Origin: Bacteroidota bacterium
Lineage (GTDB): Bacteria > Bacteroidota > Bacteroidia > UKL13-3
Direction of reading: 5' to 3'
Assembly (NCBI GenBank): GCA_947492885.1
Contig: CANLPK010000013.1
Coordinates: 1 to 49,348 of the forward strand
Length of the DNA: 49,348 nt
Position 1 is the stretch's first letter. Every line of letters starts with the position of its first letter. A program made the translations under genes and the position numbers. Positions 16,599-25,781 of this stretch are shown here, piece after piece. The notes beneath the pieces were generated by a model that saw only the letters and a program-made list of their open reading frames with translations, was not told the origin of the DNA and made no database searches.

Positions 16599-17612
16599 AT
16601 GAATAAACGACCTCTAAAAATTCTAATCATCCGCCTCAGTTCTATTGGCGATATTGTACTAACATCTCCAGTGGTAAGGTGTTTGAGAAAAACGTATCCA
16701 GATGCTCAACTTCACTTTATTACAAAGGCGAAGTTCAAGAATATGGTAAACGAAAATCCGTATATCAATAAGTTCTATTTTTTAAAGAAGGAATTGAGCG
16801 AAACAATTATTGAACTTAAAAATGAGAAGTATGATTATGTAATTGACCTTCACCATAATATACGCAGTTGGTTGATTAAAAAACAAATTGGGGGCAAAAG
16901 CTACTCTTATAATAAATTGAATTTCGAGAAATGGTTAATGGTTCATTTCAAAAAAGATAAATTGCCTAGGATGCATATTATTGACCGTTATTTTGAAATG
17001 ATTGCTCCCTTGAATGTGCATAATGACAATGAAGGCCTTGATTTCTTTATTAACTTAGTTGATGAAATTGACATCGCAAAACTACCACCAGCTTTTTCTA
17101 ATGGATATATAGCATTTGTAATTGGTGGTACTTTTTTCACCAAACGATTGCCTAACGACAAAGTCATTCATTTGTGTGAAAAAATCAACAAGCCTATCAT
17201 TTTGTTAGGTGGTAATACCGAGGTGGAGAATGCTGTTAGAATAATGCGTAAATTAGGTATTAATAAAATATATAACGGGGTAAATAAATATGGAATTTCT
17301 CAATCAGCTTCCATACTAAAAAATGCCGATTTAGTTATCACCAACGATACGGGAATGATGCATATCGCGGCCGCGTTTAAGAAGCCTATCATCTCCTTAT
17401 GGGGTAATACCATTCCAGAGTTCGGAATGACACCATATTATGGTAGTAAAGAGTTAGAACAAAAAAACTCAACCATCATTCAAGTCGAAAACCTCTCCTG
17501 CAGACCTTGCAGTAAGTTAGGGTTTGACAGATGCCCTAAGGGCCATTTTAAATGTATGAATGAAATAAATGAAGATAAAATTCTTCAAGCAATTGAGAAT
17601 TCGATTCAGTAG
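16599..17612 (+). CDS. Glycosyltransferase family 9 (heptosyltransferase-like)
   Basis: The 337-residue protein is a GT-B enzyme of family GT9, whose members add heptose or related sugars to the lipopolysaccharide core in the cytoplasm. The N-terminal ILIIRLSSIGDIVLTSPVVRCLRK is the family hallmark, containing the acceptor-side Asp. The C-terminal half holds FVIGGTFFTKRLP, ILLGG, and ITNDTGMMHIAAAFKKPIISLWG, the donor-binding region. A cysteine cluster near the end (CRPCSKLGFDRCPKGHFKC) is typical of many bacterial GT9 proteins. The likely role is LPS core or other surface glycan synthesis; the donor sugar is not predictable. It overlaps no gene and ends 9 bases before the convergent dehydrogenase gene. 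Confidence 0.92.
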   Translation: MNKRPLKILIIRLSSIGDIVLTSPVVRCLRKTYPDAQLHFITKAKFKNMVNENPYINKFYFLKKELSETIIELKNEKYDYVIDLHHNIRSWLIKKQIGGKSYSYNKLNFEKWLMVHFKKDKLPRMHIIDRYFEMIAPLNVHNDNEGLDFFINLVDEIDIAKLPPAFSNGYIAFVIGGTFFTKRLPNDKVIHLCEKINKPIILLGGNTEVENAVRIMRKLGINKIYNGVNKYGISQSASILKNADLVITNDTGMMHIAAAFKKPIISLWGNTIPEFGMTPYYGSKELEQKNSTIIQVENLSCRPCSKLGFDRCPKGHFKCMNEINEDKILQAIENSIQ

Positions 17613-17621
17613 AATTTAGAA

Positions 17622-18941
17622 TTATTTTTGGGTGTGTTTTTCTTTAAACACAATATCATATTTGGCGAGCTCTTCGAGCATCGGCTGATATAATACCGGC
17701 AACGTAGGTATTAGAACCCCTTTCAAGCTAACCTGTTTTTCTAAAATTAACTTTGCCGCAATTCCTAAAGGTAAACCAACAGTTTTTGACATTGCAGTTA
17801 ATGTGTCGGTTTCGCCTTCTAGCTGTAACGTTGACGTAACTAAATGTTGCTTCCCTTTCAATTTATATTGAATCAAATGCTGCATAACAATCATGTCCAA
17901 ATCACCCTTTTCTAATTTCCATTTCTTCTCAAGCAACTGTTGCAAAACATCAGCTGGTGATACTTCTCGAAGCGATATTTTAGTGGTATCGAATAAACCT
18001 AACCACTGAAGTTGTGAGATGATTTCGGGTGAGTTGGCAAATTGCTCTAATCGCTTTTTGATAGATTTATTATTAGCAGGCATTAATGCCTCGAGCAATT
18101 CCGAATAGCTAAGCTTTGCTGTATTGAGTTTGTAGGAGTTGTCGGTAAACCCAATTTTAACCAACACATCCCATGCTTCGCAGAAACCAGCACTGCGAAG
18201 TGTGCCACGCAGCATGGTAGTAACATGTTGTAAATTATAGGTATTTATATACGAGAGAGAATCGCGATTGGCATAACCGTCGTAAACAACTCCATTAATT
18301 TTAATTTTATCGGTTTGGGTAAATATTCGTTGAGGTGGAATAAATTGCAATTTTCCATTTTCCAAATACTTTGCTGTTTGTTGTCCAGCCAAAACCACAT
18401 TCCTGGGATTCCAAGTAAACTTATAGTGCCAAGGATTAGTATCATAATCAGGCGCTATTAACCCCCCACAATAAGACTTGAAAGAAAGTATTGACCCTTT
18501 CTGTGCGTGAACTTCATCAATTATTTTCTTCGCACTTAAGTGGTCGATTCCGGGGTCTAAGCCGCACTCATTAAGAAATACAATTCCTGCTCTTTCTGCC
18601 GACTTATGCAGTGCCTTCATTTCATCGGTAAGGTAAGATGCTGTTATTAAATGCTTTCTATTAAGTAAGCAAATCTTTGCCACTTCCAAATGCATATGAG
18701 GAGGAAGCAATGAAATAACCAAATGATTTAATCCCACAAGTTTTGTGAGTGCATTCAAATTGGAAGCATCTAACCAAGCAGCTTGGGTAAATTTACTGCG
18801 CCCAATTCTTTTTTGTGCAGCCTTTATGTCTGAATCAGCAATCGTAATTTGCCAATCATTTTCAAAGGCTTGTTCGGACAAATACTTAATTAGATACGAT
18901 GATGATTTTCCGGCACCTAAAACGAGAATCTTTTTACGCAT
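17622..18941 (-). CDS. Saccharopine dehydrogenase-like oxidoreductase
   Basis: This 439-residue protein has the two-domain layout of saccharopine dehydrogenase of the glutamate-forming (LYS9-like) type. The N-terminal Rossmann motif ILVLGAGKSSSYLIKYL covers about residues 5-21 and an NVISLLPPHMH-like stretch (LVISLLPPHMHLEVAK) lies near residue 80. FLNECGLDPGIDHLSAKKI and SFKSYCGGLIAPDYDTNPW, typical of the C-terminal saccharopine dehydrogenase domain, follow. The reaction would be saccharopine to glutamate and 2-aminoadipate semialdehyde, in lysine breakdown. No lysine-ketoglutarate reductase is adjacent, so the first step must be elsewhere or the substrate differs. The ATG at 18941 is preferred to a TTG at 18959 and is served by a well-formed promoter. 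Confidence 0.88.
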   Translation of the reverse strand: MRKKILVLGAGKSSSYLIKYLSEQAFENDWQITIADSDIKAAQKRIGRSKFTQAAWLDASNLNALTKLVGLNHLVISLLPPHMHLEVAKICLLNRKHLITASYLTDEMKALHKSAERAGIVFLNECGLDPGIDHLSAKKIIDEVHAQKGSILSFKSYCGGLIAPDYDTNPWHYKFTWNPRNVVLAGQQTAKYLENGKLQFIPPQRIFTQTDKIKINGVVYDGYANRDSLSYINTYNLQHVTTMLRGTLRSAGFCEAWDVLVKIGFTDNSYKLNTAKLSYSELLEALMPANNKSIKKRLEQFANSPEIISQLQWLGLFDTTKISLREVSPADVLQQLLEKKWKLEKGDLDMIVMQHLIQYKLKGKQHLVTSTLQLEGETDTLTAMSKTVGLPLGIAAKLILEKQVSLKGVLIPTLPVLYQPMLEELAKYDIVFKEKHTQK

Positions 18942-18956
18942 ATAATAGTTATGTCG

Positions 18957-18988
18957 CAAAAGTACATTTTAGAAAACAGATTTTGCAA
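18957..18988 (-). promoter_or_regulatory. Promoter of the saccharopine dehydrogenase-like gene
   Basis: On the minus strand TTG (18986-18988), a 21-base spacer and TACTTTTG (18957-18964) match TTG-N17-23-TAnnTTTG exactly. The leader is about 15 bases to the ATG at 18941. The promoter overlaps the TTG alternative start at 18959, which argues against that start. Confidence 0.65.
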
Positions 18989-19038
18989 AGTAAATTTTGG
19001 GTAATAGAAATCTCCAATTAGGAGTAAATTCCTTGAAT

Positions 19039-19668
19039 CTAAGCTGGGATTTTCGATTCAGAAGATTTGTGATAGACCTCCTTGAAATGACTATTATTTT
19101 GCGTGAGTTGCCTCTGAACTTCCTCAGCAATACTAAAATAATACCGCTTTATGCTTTCACTCGTCTCCTGATTAGATAGATGTTTCAAAAAATTCCAATC
19201 AAGATAATTAATTGTGTACTCCAGCGAACATTTCTTTATGTCTTCAAAAAATATACTCCTGGTTTTTTCATCATAATTGCGAACGAATATCTTTTTGAAA
19301 AATGGGCTTGGCATCAAACCCTTTGTATAATAACTTTCATTGTGACTATAATGAAAGAAAATAAATCTGCTTACCTTCTGCTCTGTCATGCTTCGCAAAA
19401 TATTTTGCAATGCATCCCTTAAATAAAATAATTTCCAAAGATAAGTTGAGGTATATACTGAGATCACCGCATCATGATTGGCGATTATATTGTCCACGCT
19501 TAAAATATTATATACATCTCCTTTTACATATTGGTATCGATGATGAGAGATTTTGTTATCAGATTCACCTTCCGAAAAAACAGTTACACTCATACCCGCA
19601 TTTAGTAATTGCCTGGCAATTATCTGTCCTAATGAATTATTGCCGCCGAGAATCAATACCCTATTCAT
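19039..19668 (-). CDS. Atypical SDR, NAD(P)H-binding protein
   Basis: This 209-residue protein starts with VLILGGNNSLGQIIARQLLNAG (residues 4-25), a dinucleotide-binding loop of the atypical SDR/NmrA type. VKGDVYNILSVDNII matches the strand-3/helix-4 adenine-binding area, and DAVISVYTSTYLW the strand-4 region. RFIFFHYSHNES replaces the usual catalytic Ser segment, and EYTINYLDWNF lies where the substrate part begins. The usual YxxxK is not evident, so it may be a binding or regulatory protein rather than a dehydrogenase. The ATG at 19668 puts the Rossmann loop at the N-terminus; a TTG at 19707 adds 13 unrelated residues. It is distinct from the SDR at 4789. Confidence 0.72.
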   Translation of the reverse strand: MNRVLILGGNNSLGQIIARQLLNAGMSVTVFSEGESDNKISHHRYQYVKGDVYNILSVDNIIANHDAVISVYTSTYLWKLFYLRDALQNILRSMTEQKVSRFIFFHYSHNESYYTKGLMPSPFFKKIFVRNYDEKTRSIFFEDIKKCSLEYTINYLDWNFLKHLSNQETSESIKRYYFSIAEEVQRQLTQNNSHFKEVYHKSSESKIPA

Positions 19669-19799
19669 ATTTATAGTTAATGAGGTAAAACTACGCCTAA
19701 GAATCAAGTTCGAATATTATGTTTCGGTTAAGCATGTATTAATATTAAGCAGAATTCAATTCGTTAATATTATTACAATCTATACCTAATACAAGAAGC

Positions 19800-19807
19800 T
19801 AAATTTG
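19800..19807 (+). promoter_or_regulatory. -7 promoter element of the small membrane protein gene
   Basis: TAAATTTG is an exact TAnnTTTG match 10 bases before the ATG at 19818. It supports the reality of that short gene. No clear -33 TTG is present. Confidence 0.45.
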
Positions 19808-19817
19808 AGTTCTAATT

Positions 19818-20111
19818 ATGTATAACAGATATAATAAGTTCGTTTCTATCCTCTTCTTTGGATCCACACTTGTTTCTATTATTAAGCTTGAAGAAATTAA
19901 CCCAATCCTCTGGTTCTTATGTGCTTACCTTTATCTTTTTTCGGTAGACCCCATGAGAAGTTTAAGAAATAAGGTCTTTACTACATTTAATTTACTTGGT
20001 TTAGTCGTTGGCTACTTACTCCTTTGTTATCAGATTTTGGGCCCTATAATGAATTCGGAAAAAGATACCAATTCAATAAAAAGCCCGTCTCCAATAAGTT
20101 TGAATCGATAA
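19818..20111 (+). CDS. Small membrane protein of unknown function
   Basis: This 97-residue protein has about three hydrophobic segments: FVSILFFGSTLVSII, ILWFLCAYLYLFSV and LLGLVVGYLLLCYQILG. A short basic loop (PMRSLRNK) lies between the second and third, and a polar Ser/Pro-rich tail of about 18 residues ends it. I do not recognise a family. It is divergent from the SDR gene, has its own -7 element and is followed by a bidirectional terminator about 140 bases downstream. It is probably a real inner-membrane protein, though a chance ORF cannot be excluded. Confidence 0.55.
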   Translation: MYNRYNKFVSILFFGSTLVSIIKLEEINPILWFLCAYLYLFSVDPMRSLRNKVFTTFNLLGLVVGYLLLCYQILGPIMNSEKDTNSIKSPSPISLNR

Positions 20112-20242
20112 AGTATTCCAGCCTATCATTGAAATCCTATCAAGGATCTACCTAAAGAAATATTTACTGATCAATATTTACGCTCTTGAATTTATATTGA
20201 GAGGTTCAATTTGTCTTTGATTTCGGCTATTAAATAATATTC

Positions 20243-20276
20243 AAAAAAAAACACCTGCTTTACGCAAGTGCTTTTT
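20243..20276 (-). terminator. Intrinsic terminator of the Oar-like TonB receptor gene (possibly bidirectional)
   Basis: Arms 20252-20258 (CACCTGC) and 20264-20270 (GCAAGTG) form a 7-base stem with a TTTAC loop. On the minus strand the single imperfect pair is a G-U wobble and the stem is followed by nine T (20243-20251), a strong terminator for the receptor gene, whose stop is at 20298. On the plus strand a run of five T (20272-20276) could serve the small membrane protein gene. Confidence 0.75.
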
Positions 20277-20297
20277 CTATAATTTATTTTCTTTTGA

Positions 20298-23200
20298 TTA
20301 ATTAAATGAGTAGCGAATTCCAAATTGCATTTGCCATACATCTTCCAAAGTGAAACGAGGTTTGGTAACCGTTACAGGTAATACCCCAGTTTGATTATCT
20401 ATTTGCATTTGATAAACTGGCTCATTAGTAGCTGCATCACGTTTTACAAACTTCAATGGCACATTATTAACCACTTGTTGACCTACGCCCCAGTTCTTAT
20501 TTAGGAGATTACCCAAATTATAAATATCGGCATGTAATTGTAAAGTATGCTTGGTATTCTTCACTTTAACAGAATAATTTTGAGCATAGCTAAAATCAAC
20601 TGTGGTAAACATCTTTAATAAGGCACCATTACGAACTGCATAGTTTCCACGATTGGCCTTTAAGTAATCATTACTATTAATTAAATTATCGAAAGCAGTT
20701 TGTTGATCAGCAATAGAATAGGTTTTAGTTCCAACAGTTAATGCTTGAAATTTAATATCAGATGCCTTTGAAGGAATAAACATCAAATCATTATTGCTAG
20801 TTTGATCACCATTAATATCGCCATTAATTCCAAATGAATAGCGACCTTGGCTTCCACTTTGAAAGAACATACCAATGGTTTGAGAAAATCCTTCAGTATG
20901 TTTATGAGTATAGGAAATTGCTGCAATTATTCTTTGGCGTTGATCAAAGTCGGAATAGGCAAGCGTTGGATAATTATTTCCATTTACGGTTAAGTTATTT
21001 GCCCAGGAAGAGAATGCGATAGAACTCGCTGAAGTTAAATCTTTAGCCATCGCAAAATTGTAAGCAGCCATTAAATAAAGACCCTCTTTAAAAGTTTTTT
21101 CGAACTTAGCAGTAATCGACATCGAAGAGCCCATATTGTTACTTTTCAATACAGTAGCATCATTAATCGATTTATTTATTTTATTGGTGTCATTTTTATT
21201 TGCTGCCACTGCAACCAAATTTCCATAATACGGACGGTTATCAACTCCTGAATAAGTTCCAACCGATGATTTCATATTGGCATTGATATAATAAACTGCA
21301 TTAACATTCTTGCTATATATGGCTTCAAATGTACCAATGATTCCACCAGGCAATTTAGCATCTGCAGCCAAATTAGTTCTCCAAAGCTGAGGAAATTTAT
21401 AATTTTGATCAACCACTGCAATATTATATGTCGAAGGTAATGTAGGTGTTGCTGGAATATATCTGTTAGGGTCGGCACTAAATTGATATGCTGTTGTATT
21501 GTTAATATTAATAGCACCAGTTAAAACTCCATTATTTCCAACTTGATTTGAGATATAAACAAAAGGTGGAGTTCCACTAAACAAACCAGTTCCACCTCTT
21601 ACTTGTAGTTTACGATTCCCTTTTACATTCCAATTGAATCCAATACGAGGTGAAAATAAAGGATTGGATTTTGGCAATTTATCTGTATGTAATGAAATCG
21701 CTTTCCCTGTTTCATCCATAAATTTCAAAGTATCAACCTTTGAATTATTGAGTGCAGTATTACCATATATTGGAATATCTACACGTACACCAGCTGTTAG
21801 TTTGAAACGTTTGTTTACATTATATTCATCTTGAATATAAATTCCGGGGTAATTAACTTTTGTTGTAGCAGTTGGCAAACCTTTATCTGACAATGCCGAA
21901 TAAGTTAATTGATATTGACGTATAGATACTAATCCTCCTGTAGTGTCGCCATTGGCCGATTTATAGAAATCACTTAATGAGTTAAAAGCGAAGTTTCCAT
22001 AATAGCGAGGAGTAAATGTATTCTCAAATTTATATTGCTGAAAGTTTATACCCGCAGTAATTGTATGTTTATTTAAATATTTCGTGAAATTATCCTGAAA
22101 TTGGATTACATCGGTATTCAATCTATTGTTTGGAGTGAATAATTCATAACCAAATGAGGTATAAGTCTTGCCTCCAGATAAAATATCTACAAAGGGAAAC
22201 GGAGTTTCATTATTTGAAGAACGAAAATCACGCATCGCAGTATACCCTACTTGCACAGAGTTAGTCATGCTATTTCCGATATTGGTGTTTAACTCAGCAA
22301 TTACTGATGTAAGATTATTATTGATAATGTAGTTAGCATTAGAAAATCCAAGAGCATCTGTATTATTCGAACGACTTCCGCTAATAACCCCACTATTGCT
22401 CATTGGCACATCTCTTTTTGAATAAAGGCTATTATAACGCACGCTAACTCTATTCTTAGAGTTTACGTTCCAATCTATTTTTGCCAAGAATTTATTGCTC
22501 TGAGTGAGTAATGCATAATTCTCATACTCTCCTGCATCATAACCATATTTAGTCATTAAAAAATTATGAAGAGAATCAAGTGATGATGCTGTAACTCTCG
22601 TGGCATTTGCACCAGAAACACCTGATCTCGCTGCCAAAAACTGAGTAGCAGGATCACTGCGACGCTCAAATTCACCATTTACGAAAAAGAAAACTTTGTT
22701 TTTAATAATCGGCCCACCCAATCTGAATCCAGTTTGATTCACACTAAATTTATTTGTGGTAACTGTATTATCACCAGCATAGCGCCCTACCATTGATTCA
22801 TTTCTAAGATTTCTAAAAATTGAACCTTCAAAAGTATTCGTGCCTGAACGAGTAACGGTGTTTATTCCTGCCCCTGTAAATCCATTATAACGAATGTCAA
22901 ATGGAGCAAGGTTTACTTGAATCTCTTGAATAGCATCCAATGAAATTGGAGTTGAATTAGTTTGGCCTCCTGGCGCAGAAGCCAAGCCAAAACTATTATT
23001 AAAAACCGAACCATCAATCGTTAGGTTGTTATATCTACTATCCTGTCCTGCAAAAGAAATTCCAGCTCCCGCAGTAGAAGCAACAGAACTCGAACGTCCC
23101 TGAGGAGTTAATCGCAGGAAGTCGTACAAACTCCGGTTAATAGTAGGTAATGTTTGCAATTGCTCTTTAGTAATTGTGGTAGATGCTCCTGTTCTTTTAT

Positions 23201-23591
23201 CATTAAGAATACTATTTTTCTCAACCACAACTTCTGCTTCAGCCAAGTTTACAGTATTCTCAATTAAAACAAAATTCGCTTCAAAGGCTTGTCCCAAGCT
23301 AAGAAACACATTATCTAATTTTTGAGTTTTATAACCAATGTAAGAAACGGTTAACGTATAAGGCCCTCCGATACGAACAGATGGCAAATTATAAGAACCA
23401 TCATTACGGGTGGTATTCCCTGAAACGCTACCCGATGGGTTATGTAACGCAACTACGGTAGCTCCAATAATTGCTTCTCCTTTTGAATCAGTAACTCTAC
23501 CCATTACAGAGGAAGAAGTTGCATTTTGAGCTATTGCATGAATAGACACAAAAAAAATAAATAGGAATAATAAATGTTTAAAATGGCTCAT
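20298..23591 (-). CDS. Oar-like TonB-dependent outer membrane receptor
   Basis: The 1097-residue protein is a TonB-dependent transporter of the Oar type. A signal peptide (LLFLFIFFVSIHAIAQ) is followed by a carboxypeptidase-regulatory-like domain (about residues 26-110, with GRVTDSKGEAIIGATVVAL), then a plug domain (about 125-240, with TTITKEQLQTLPTINRS and NNLTIDGSVFNNSF). A long beta-barrel ends in MQFGIRYSFN, whose C-terminal aromatic (Phe before Asn) fits outer membrane insertion. Oar in Myxococcus takes part in export or uptake at the outer membrane; the ligand here is unknown. There is no SusD partner on either side, so it is not a typical glycan PUL receptor. It forms a single-gene unit ended by a strong terminator. 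Confidence 0.9.
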   Translation of the reverse strand: MSHFKHLLFLFIFFVSIHAIAQNATSSSVMGRVTDSKGEAIIGATVVALHNPSGSVSGNTTRNDGSYNLPSVRIGGPYTLTVSYIGYKTQKLDNVFLSLGQAFEANFVLIENTVNLAEAEVVVEKNSILNDKRTGASTTITKEQLQTLPTINRSLYDFLRLTPQGRSSSVASTAGAGISFAGQDSRYNNLTIDGSVFNNSFGLASAPGGQTNSTPISLDAIQEIQVNLAPFDIRYNGFTGAGINTVTRSGTNTFEGSIFRNLRNESMVGRYAGDNTVTTNKFSVNQTGFRLGGPIIKNKVFFFVNGEFERRSDPATQFLAARSGVSGANATRVTASSLDSLHNFLMTKYGYDAGEYENYALLTQSNKFLAKIDWNVNSKNRVSVRYNSLYSKRDVPMSNSGVISGSRSNNTDALGFSNANYIINNNLTSVIAELNTNIGNSMTNSVQVGYTAMRDFRSSNNETPFPFVDILSGGKTYTSFGYELFTPNNRLNTDVIQFQDNFTKYLNKHTITAGINFQQYKFENTFTPRYYGNFAFNSLSDFYKSANGDTTGGLVSIRQYQLTYSALSDKGLPTATTKVNYPGIYIQDEYNVNKRFKLTAGVRVDIPIYGNTALNNSKVDTLKFMDETGKAISLHTDKLPKSNPLFSPRIGFNWNVKGNRKLQVRGGTGLFSGTPPFVYISNQVGNNGVLTGAININNTTAYQFSADPNRYIPATPTLPSTYNIAVVDQNYKFPQLWRTNLAADAKLPGGIIGTFEAIYSKNVNAVYYINANMKSSVGTYSGVDNRPYYGNLVAVAANKNDTNKINKSINDATVLKSNNMGSSMSITAKFEKTFKEGLYLMAAYNFAMAKDLTSASSIAFSSWANNLTVNGNNYPTLAYSDFDQRQRIIAAISYTHKHTEGFSQTIGMFFQSGSQGRYSFGINGDINGDQTSNNDLMFIPSKASDIKFQALTVGTKTYSIADQQTAFDNLINSNDYLKANRGNYAVRNGALLKMFTTVDFSYAQNYSVKVKNTKHTLQLHADIYNLGNLLNKNWGVGQQVVNNVPLKFVKRDAATNEPVYQMQIDNQTGVLPVTVTKPRFTLEDVWQMQFGIRYSFN

Positions 23592-23934
23592 ATAATATTG
23601 ATTAGGTTTAAAAATTCAGCGTCATCATACTCCTTCTTCATTCTTATTTAAGTTAAATCGATTACTAATAAAAATCAAATCGTTAGAAATTATTCAAAGG
23701 TCGAAACTAGATTTCCTGTATTTATAAAACATTAACTCCGTGTTACTAAATAAACATCGGTAAAATTCCAATAATGATAAAAAGTAGGTAACCGAAAGAA
23801 TTTATGGACTTTATTATAGTCACTAAAATTCCGAAACACATCTTCAATGTGCATTGAAGCTATTATTTCAAACTCTCTTTACAATCAGTTCATATTATAA
23901 GAATTATTTGCCTCGTAAAATCAAATATTCATAT
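23592..23934. other. Divergent intergenic region, 343 bases
   Basis: The gap separates the Oar-like receptor (minus) from the LpxH-like gene (plus) and must hold both promoters. On the minus strand TAGTTTCG (23702-23709) fits TAnnTTYG but is about 110 bases from the start, and GACCTTTG (23695-23702 region) is a one-mismatch candidate. No convincing plus-strand promoter, RNA gene or coding frame was found. The plus frame is open back to a TTG at 23854, but the ATG at 23935 fits the protein family better. Confidence 0.4.
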
Positions 23935-24774
23935 ATGCACAAAAGAGAAATTGAGATTGTCGTTATATCAGACATTCATCTTGGCACTTTCGGATGCCAT
24001 GCCGATGAATTGTATGATTATTTAAATTCAATAAAACCGAGAATCTTAATTCTAAATGGGGATATCATTGATATTTGGCAATTCAGCAAATCCTATTTCC
24101 CTGAATCGCACATAAAAATAATTCGCACTATTTTAAAATTCATGGAAGATGGTGTAACTATATATTACTTAACTGGTAATCATGATGAAAAGTTGCGAAG
24201 TTTTACCAATTTATACCTTGGAAAACTAACAGTAACTGATAAGTTGATAATGACAATTAATGGAAAAAAGACATGGTTCTTTCATGGTGACATTTTTGAC
24301 ATCAGCATGAAGCATGCAAAGTGGCTTGCAAAGCTTGGTGGCAAAGGTTATGATTTGCTGATTATACTCAACAAAACTTTAAATAATATTTCTTTGATGC
24401 TTGGATATAAAAGGATCTCTCTATCAAAACAGATAAAAGATAGTGTAAAAAAAGCTGTTTCATTTATATCGAATTTTGAGGACACCGTTATTGAATTAGC
24501 CGCAAGTCAAGGCTATGACACTGTGGTTTGCGGTCATATTCATTCACCAATTATTAAGAGTGTTACTGAAGGCAATCGTGAAATTTCTTATATGAATTCT
24601 GGTGATTGGGTAGAAAATCTTTCAGCATTAGAGTATAACAATTCTGAATGGATTGTATATAAACATCATGATCAAGTTTCTTTGGTAAATGCCCCCGCCA
24701 TTCCTAATAAGTCAATACTTAAAAAGAGAAGAAAGGACTCAGAAGCAACAATACAAGAACATATTATTTTATAA
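23935..24774 (+). CDS. LpxH-like UDP-2,3-diacylglucosamine diphosphatase family phosphoesterase
   Basis: The 279-residue protein is a calcineurin-like metallophosphoesterase close to the LpxH group, which cleaves UDP-2,3-diacylglucosamine in lipid A synthesis. All metal motifs are present: VVISDIHLG (residues 9-17), LNGDIID near 40, TGNHDE near 78, FHGDIFD near 114 and VCGHIHSP near 200. I chose the ATG at 23935 because it puts the first Asp-x-His motif about ten residues from the start; a TTG at 23854 would add 27 residues without family features. The gene is followed after 8 bases by a GT-B glycosyltransferase. This pairing suggests glycolipid or lipid A-related work at the inner membrane, which is an inference. 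Confidence 0.88.
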   Translation: MHKREIEIVVISDIHLGTFGCHADELYDYLNSIKPRILILNGDIIDIWQFSKSYFPESHIKIIRTILKFMEDGVTIYYLTGNHDEKLRSFTNLYLGKLTVTDKLIMTINGKKTWFFHGDIFDISMKHAKWLAKLGGKGYDLLIILNKTLNNISLMLGYKRISLSKQIKDSVKKAVSFISNFEDTVIELAASQGYDTVVCGHIHSPIIKSVTEGNREISYMNSGDWVENLSALEYNNSEWIVYKHHDQVSLVNAPAIPNKSILKKRRKDSEATIQEHIIL

Positions 24775-24782
24775 CTCATATT

Positions 24783-25781
24783 ATGAAAATACTATTTGCA
24801 ATTCAGGGAACAGGCAATGGGCATTTGAGTAGGGCAAAGGAAATTATACCTTACCTATTAAAACATGCAGATGTGGATCTATTGGTTAGTGGCACACAGT
24901 CGCAAATTGAGCTCCCATATATAGTGAAGTACAAAAAAAGGGGAATCAGCTTTACTCCTGGGAGTAATGGGAAAATCGATTATCGGCACACCATTACAAA
25001 TTTGAAACCCTGGGTGTTAATGAAAGATATATATCAACTGCCAGTTTCAGAATATGACCTTGTCCTTAATGATTTTGAACCCATCTCTGCTTGGGCATGT
25101 AAACTTAAAGGCAAAGAGTGTGTTTCATTAAGTCACCAAGCCGCATTTTTATCTAATGCCACGCCACGGCCTGACAAAAAAAGTATCTGGTGTGAAAAAC
25201 TTTTTAGTCATTACGCACCTTGTTCTCATCATATAGGGTTTCATTTTAAAAACTATGCCCAATTTATAAAAACTCCTATCATTAGAAATGATGTTAGGGT
25301 ACTGGAGCCAACAGAGTTAAATCATATTACGGTATATCTACCGGCCTACAGCCTCGACTTCCTTGTTCCCTTTCTTGAAAAAGTAAAAGATGTTGAATGG
25401 CATGTATTCTCTAAAAATATTCTTCCCGAATTCAATCATTCAAACATTAAATTACTACCAATAACAAACGATGGGTATTTAAAAAGCCTAGCAAGTAGCC
25501 GCGGTTTACTTACTGGAGGTGGATTTGAAGCACCCGCCGAAGCAACATATTTAAATAAGAAGGTTTTAATGATTCCTATTGAAGGACATTATGAACAAGA
25601 ATGTAATTCAGTTGCCTTTAAAGATTTGGGTGGCTTGTATGTGAAAAATATTAACTTGGATTTTAGAGTAAAACTAAATCAATGGCTTACATTCTTCAAT
25701 CCTGTTAAAATTCATTTTCCAGATATTACTCGGGAAATTGTTGAAGAAGTGCTCACAATGAAGGAGAGACTTGCGTTCTAG
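24783..25781 (+). CDS. GT-B glycosyltransferase (GT28/MurG-like family)
   Basis: The 332-residue protein starts with ILFAIQGTGNGHLSRAKEI, the glycine-rich acceptor loop of GT28-like GT-B enzymes (the G-x-G-H-x-x-R pattern of MurG and MGDG synthases and the MJ1255-type family). The C-terminal part has LLTGGGFEAPAEATYLNKKVLMIPIEGHYEQECN, the nucleotide-sugar binding loop with its conserved Glu and the Gln-Glu after it. It is cytosolic or peripheral, with no membrane segment. Donor and acceptor are unknown. It probably shares an mRNA with the LpxH-like gene. Its stop overlaps the stop of the convergent aldo/keto reductase within CTAG at 25778-25781. Confidence 0.85.
   Translation: MKILFAIQGTGNGHLSRAKEIIPYLLKHADVDLLVSGTQSQIELPYIVKYKKRGISFTPGSNGKIDYRHTITNLKPWVLMKDIYQLPVSEYDLVLNDFEPISAWACKLKGKECVSLSHQAAFLSNATPRPDKKSIWCEKLFSHYAPCSHHIGFHFKNYAQFIKTPIIRNDVRVLEPTELNHITVYLPAYSLDFLVPFLEKVKDVEWHVFSKNILPEFNHSNIKLLPITNDGYLKSLASSRGLLTGGGFEAPAEATYLNKKVLMIPIEGHYEQECNSVAFKDLGGLYVKNINLDFRVKLNQWLTFFNPVKIHFPDITREIVEEVLTMKERLAF

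Noticed and set aside
23854-23934. TTG start at 23854 for the LpxH-like protein.
   Set aside because: It adds 27 residues without family features; the ATG at 23935 places the first metal motif at the usual distance.
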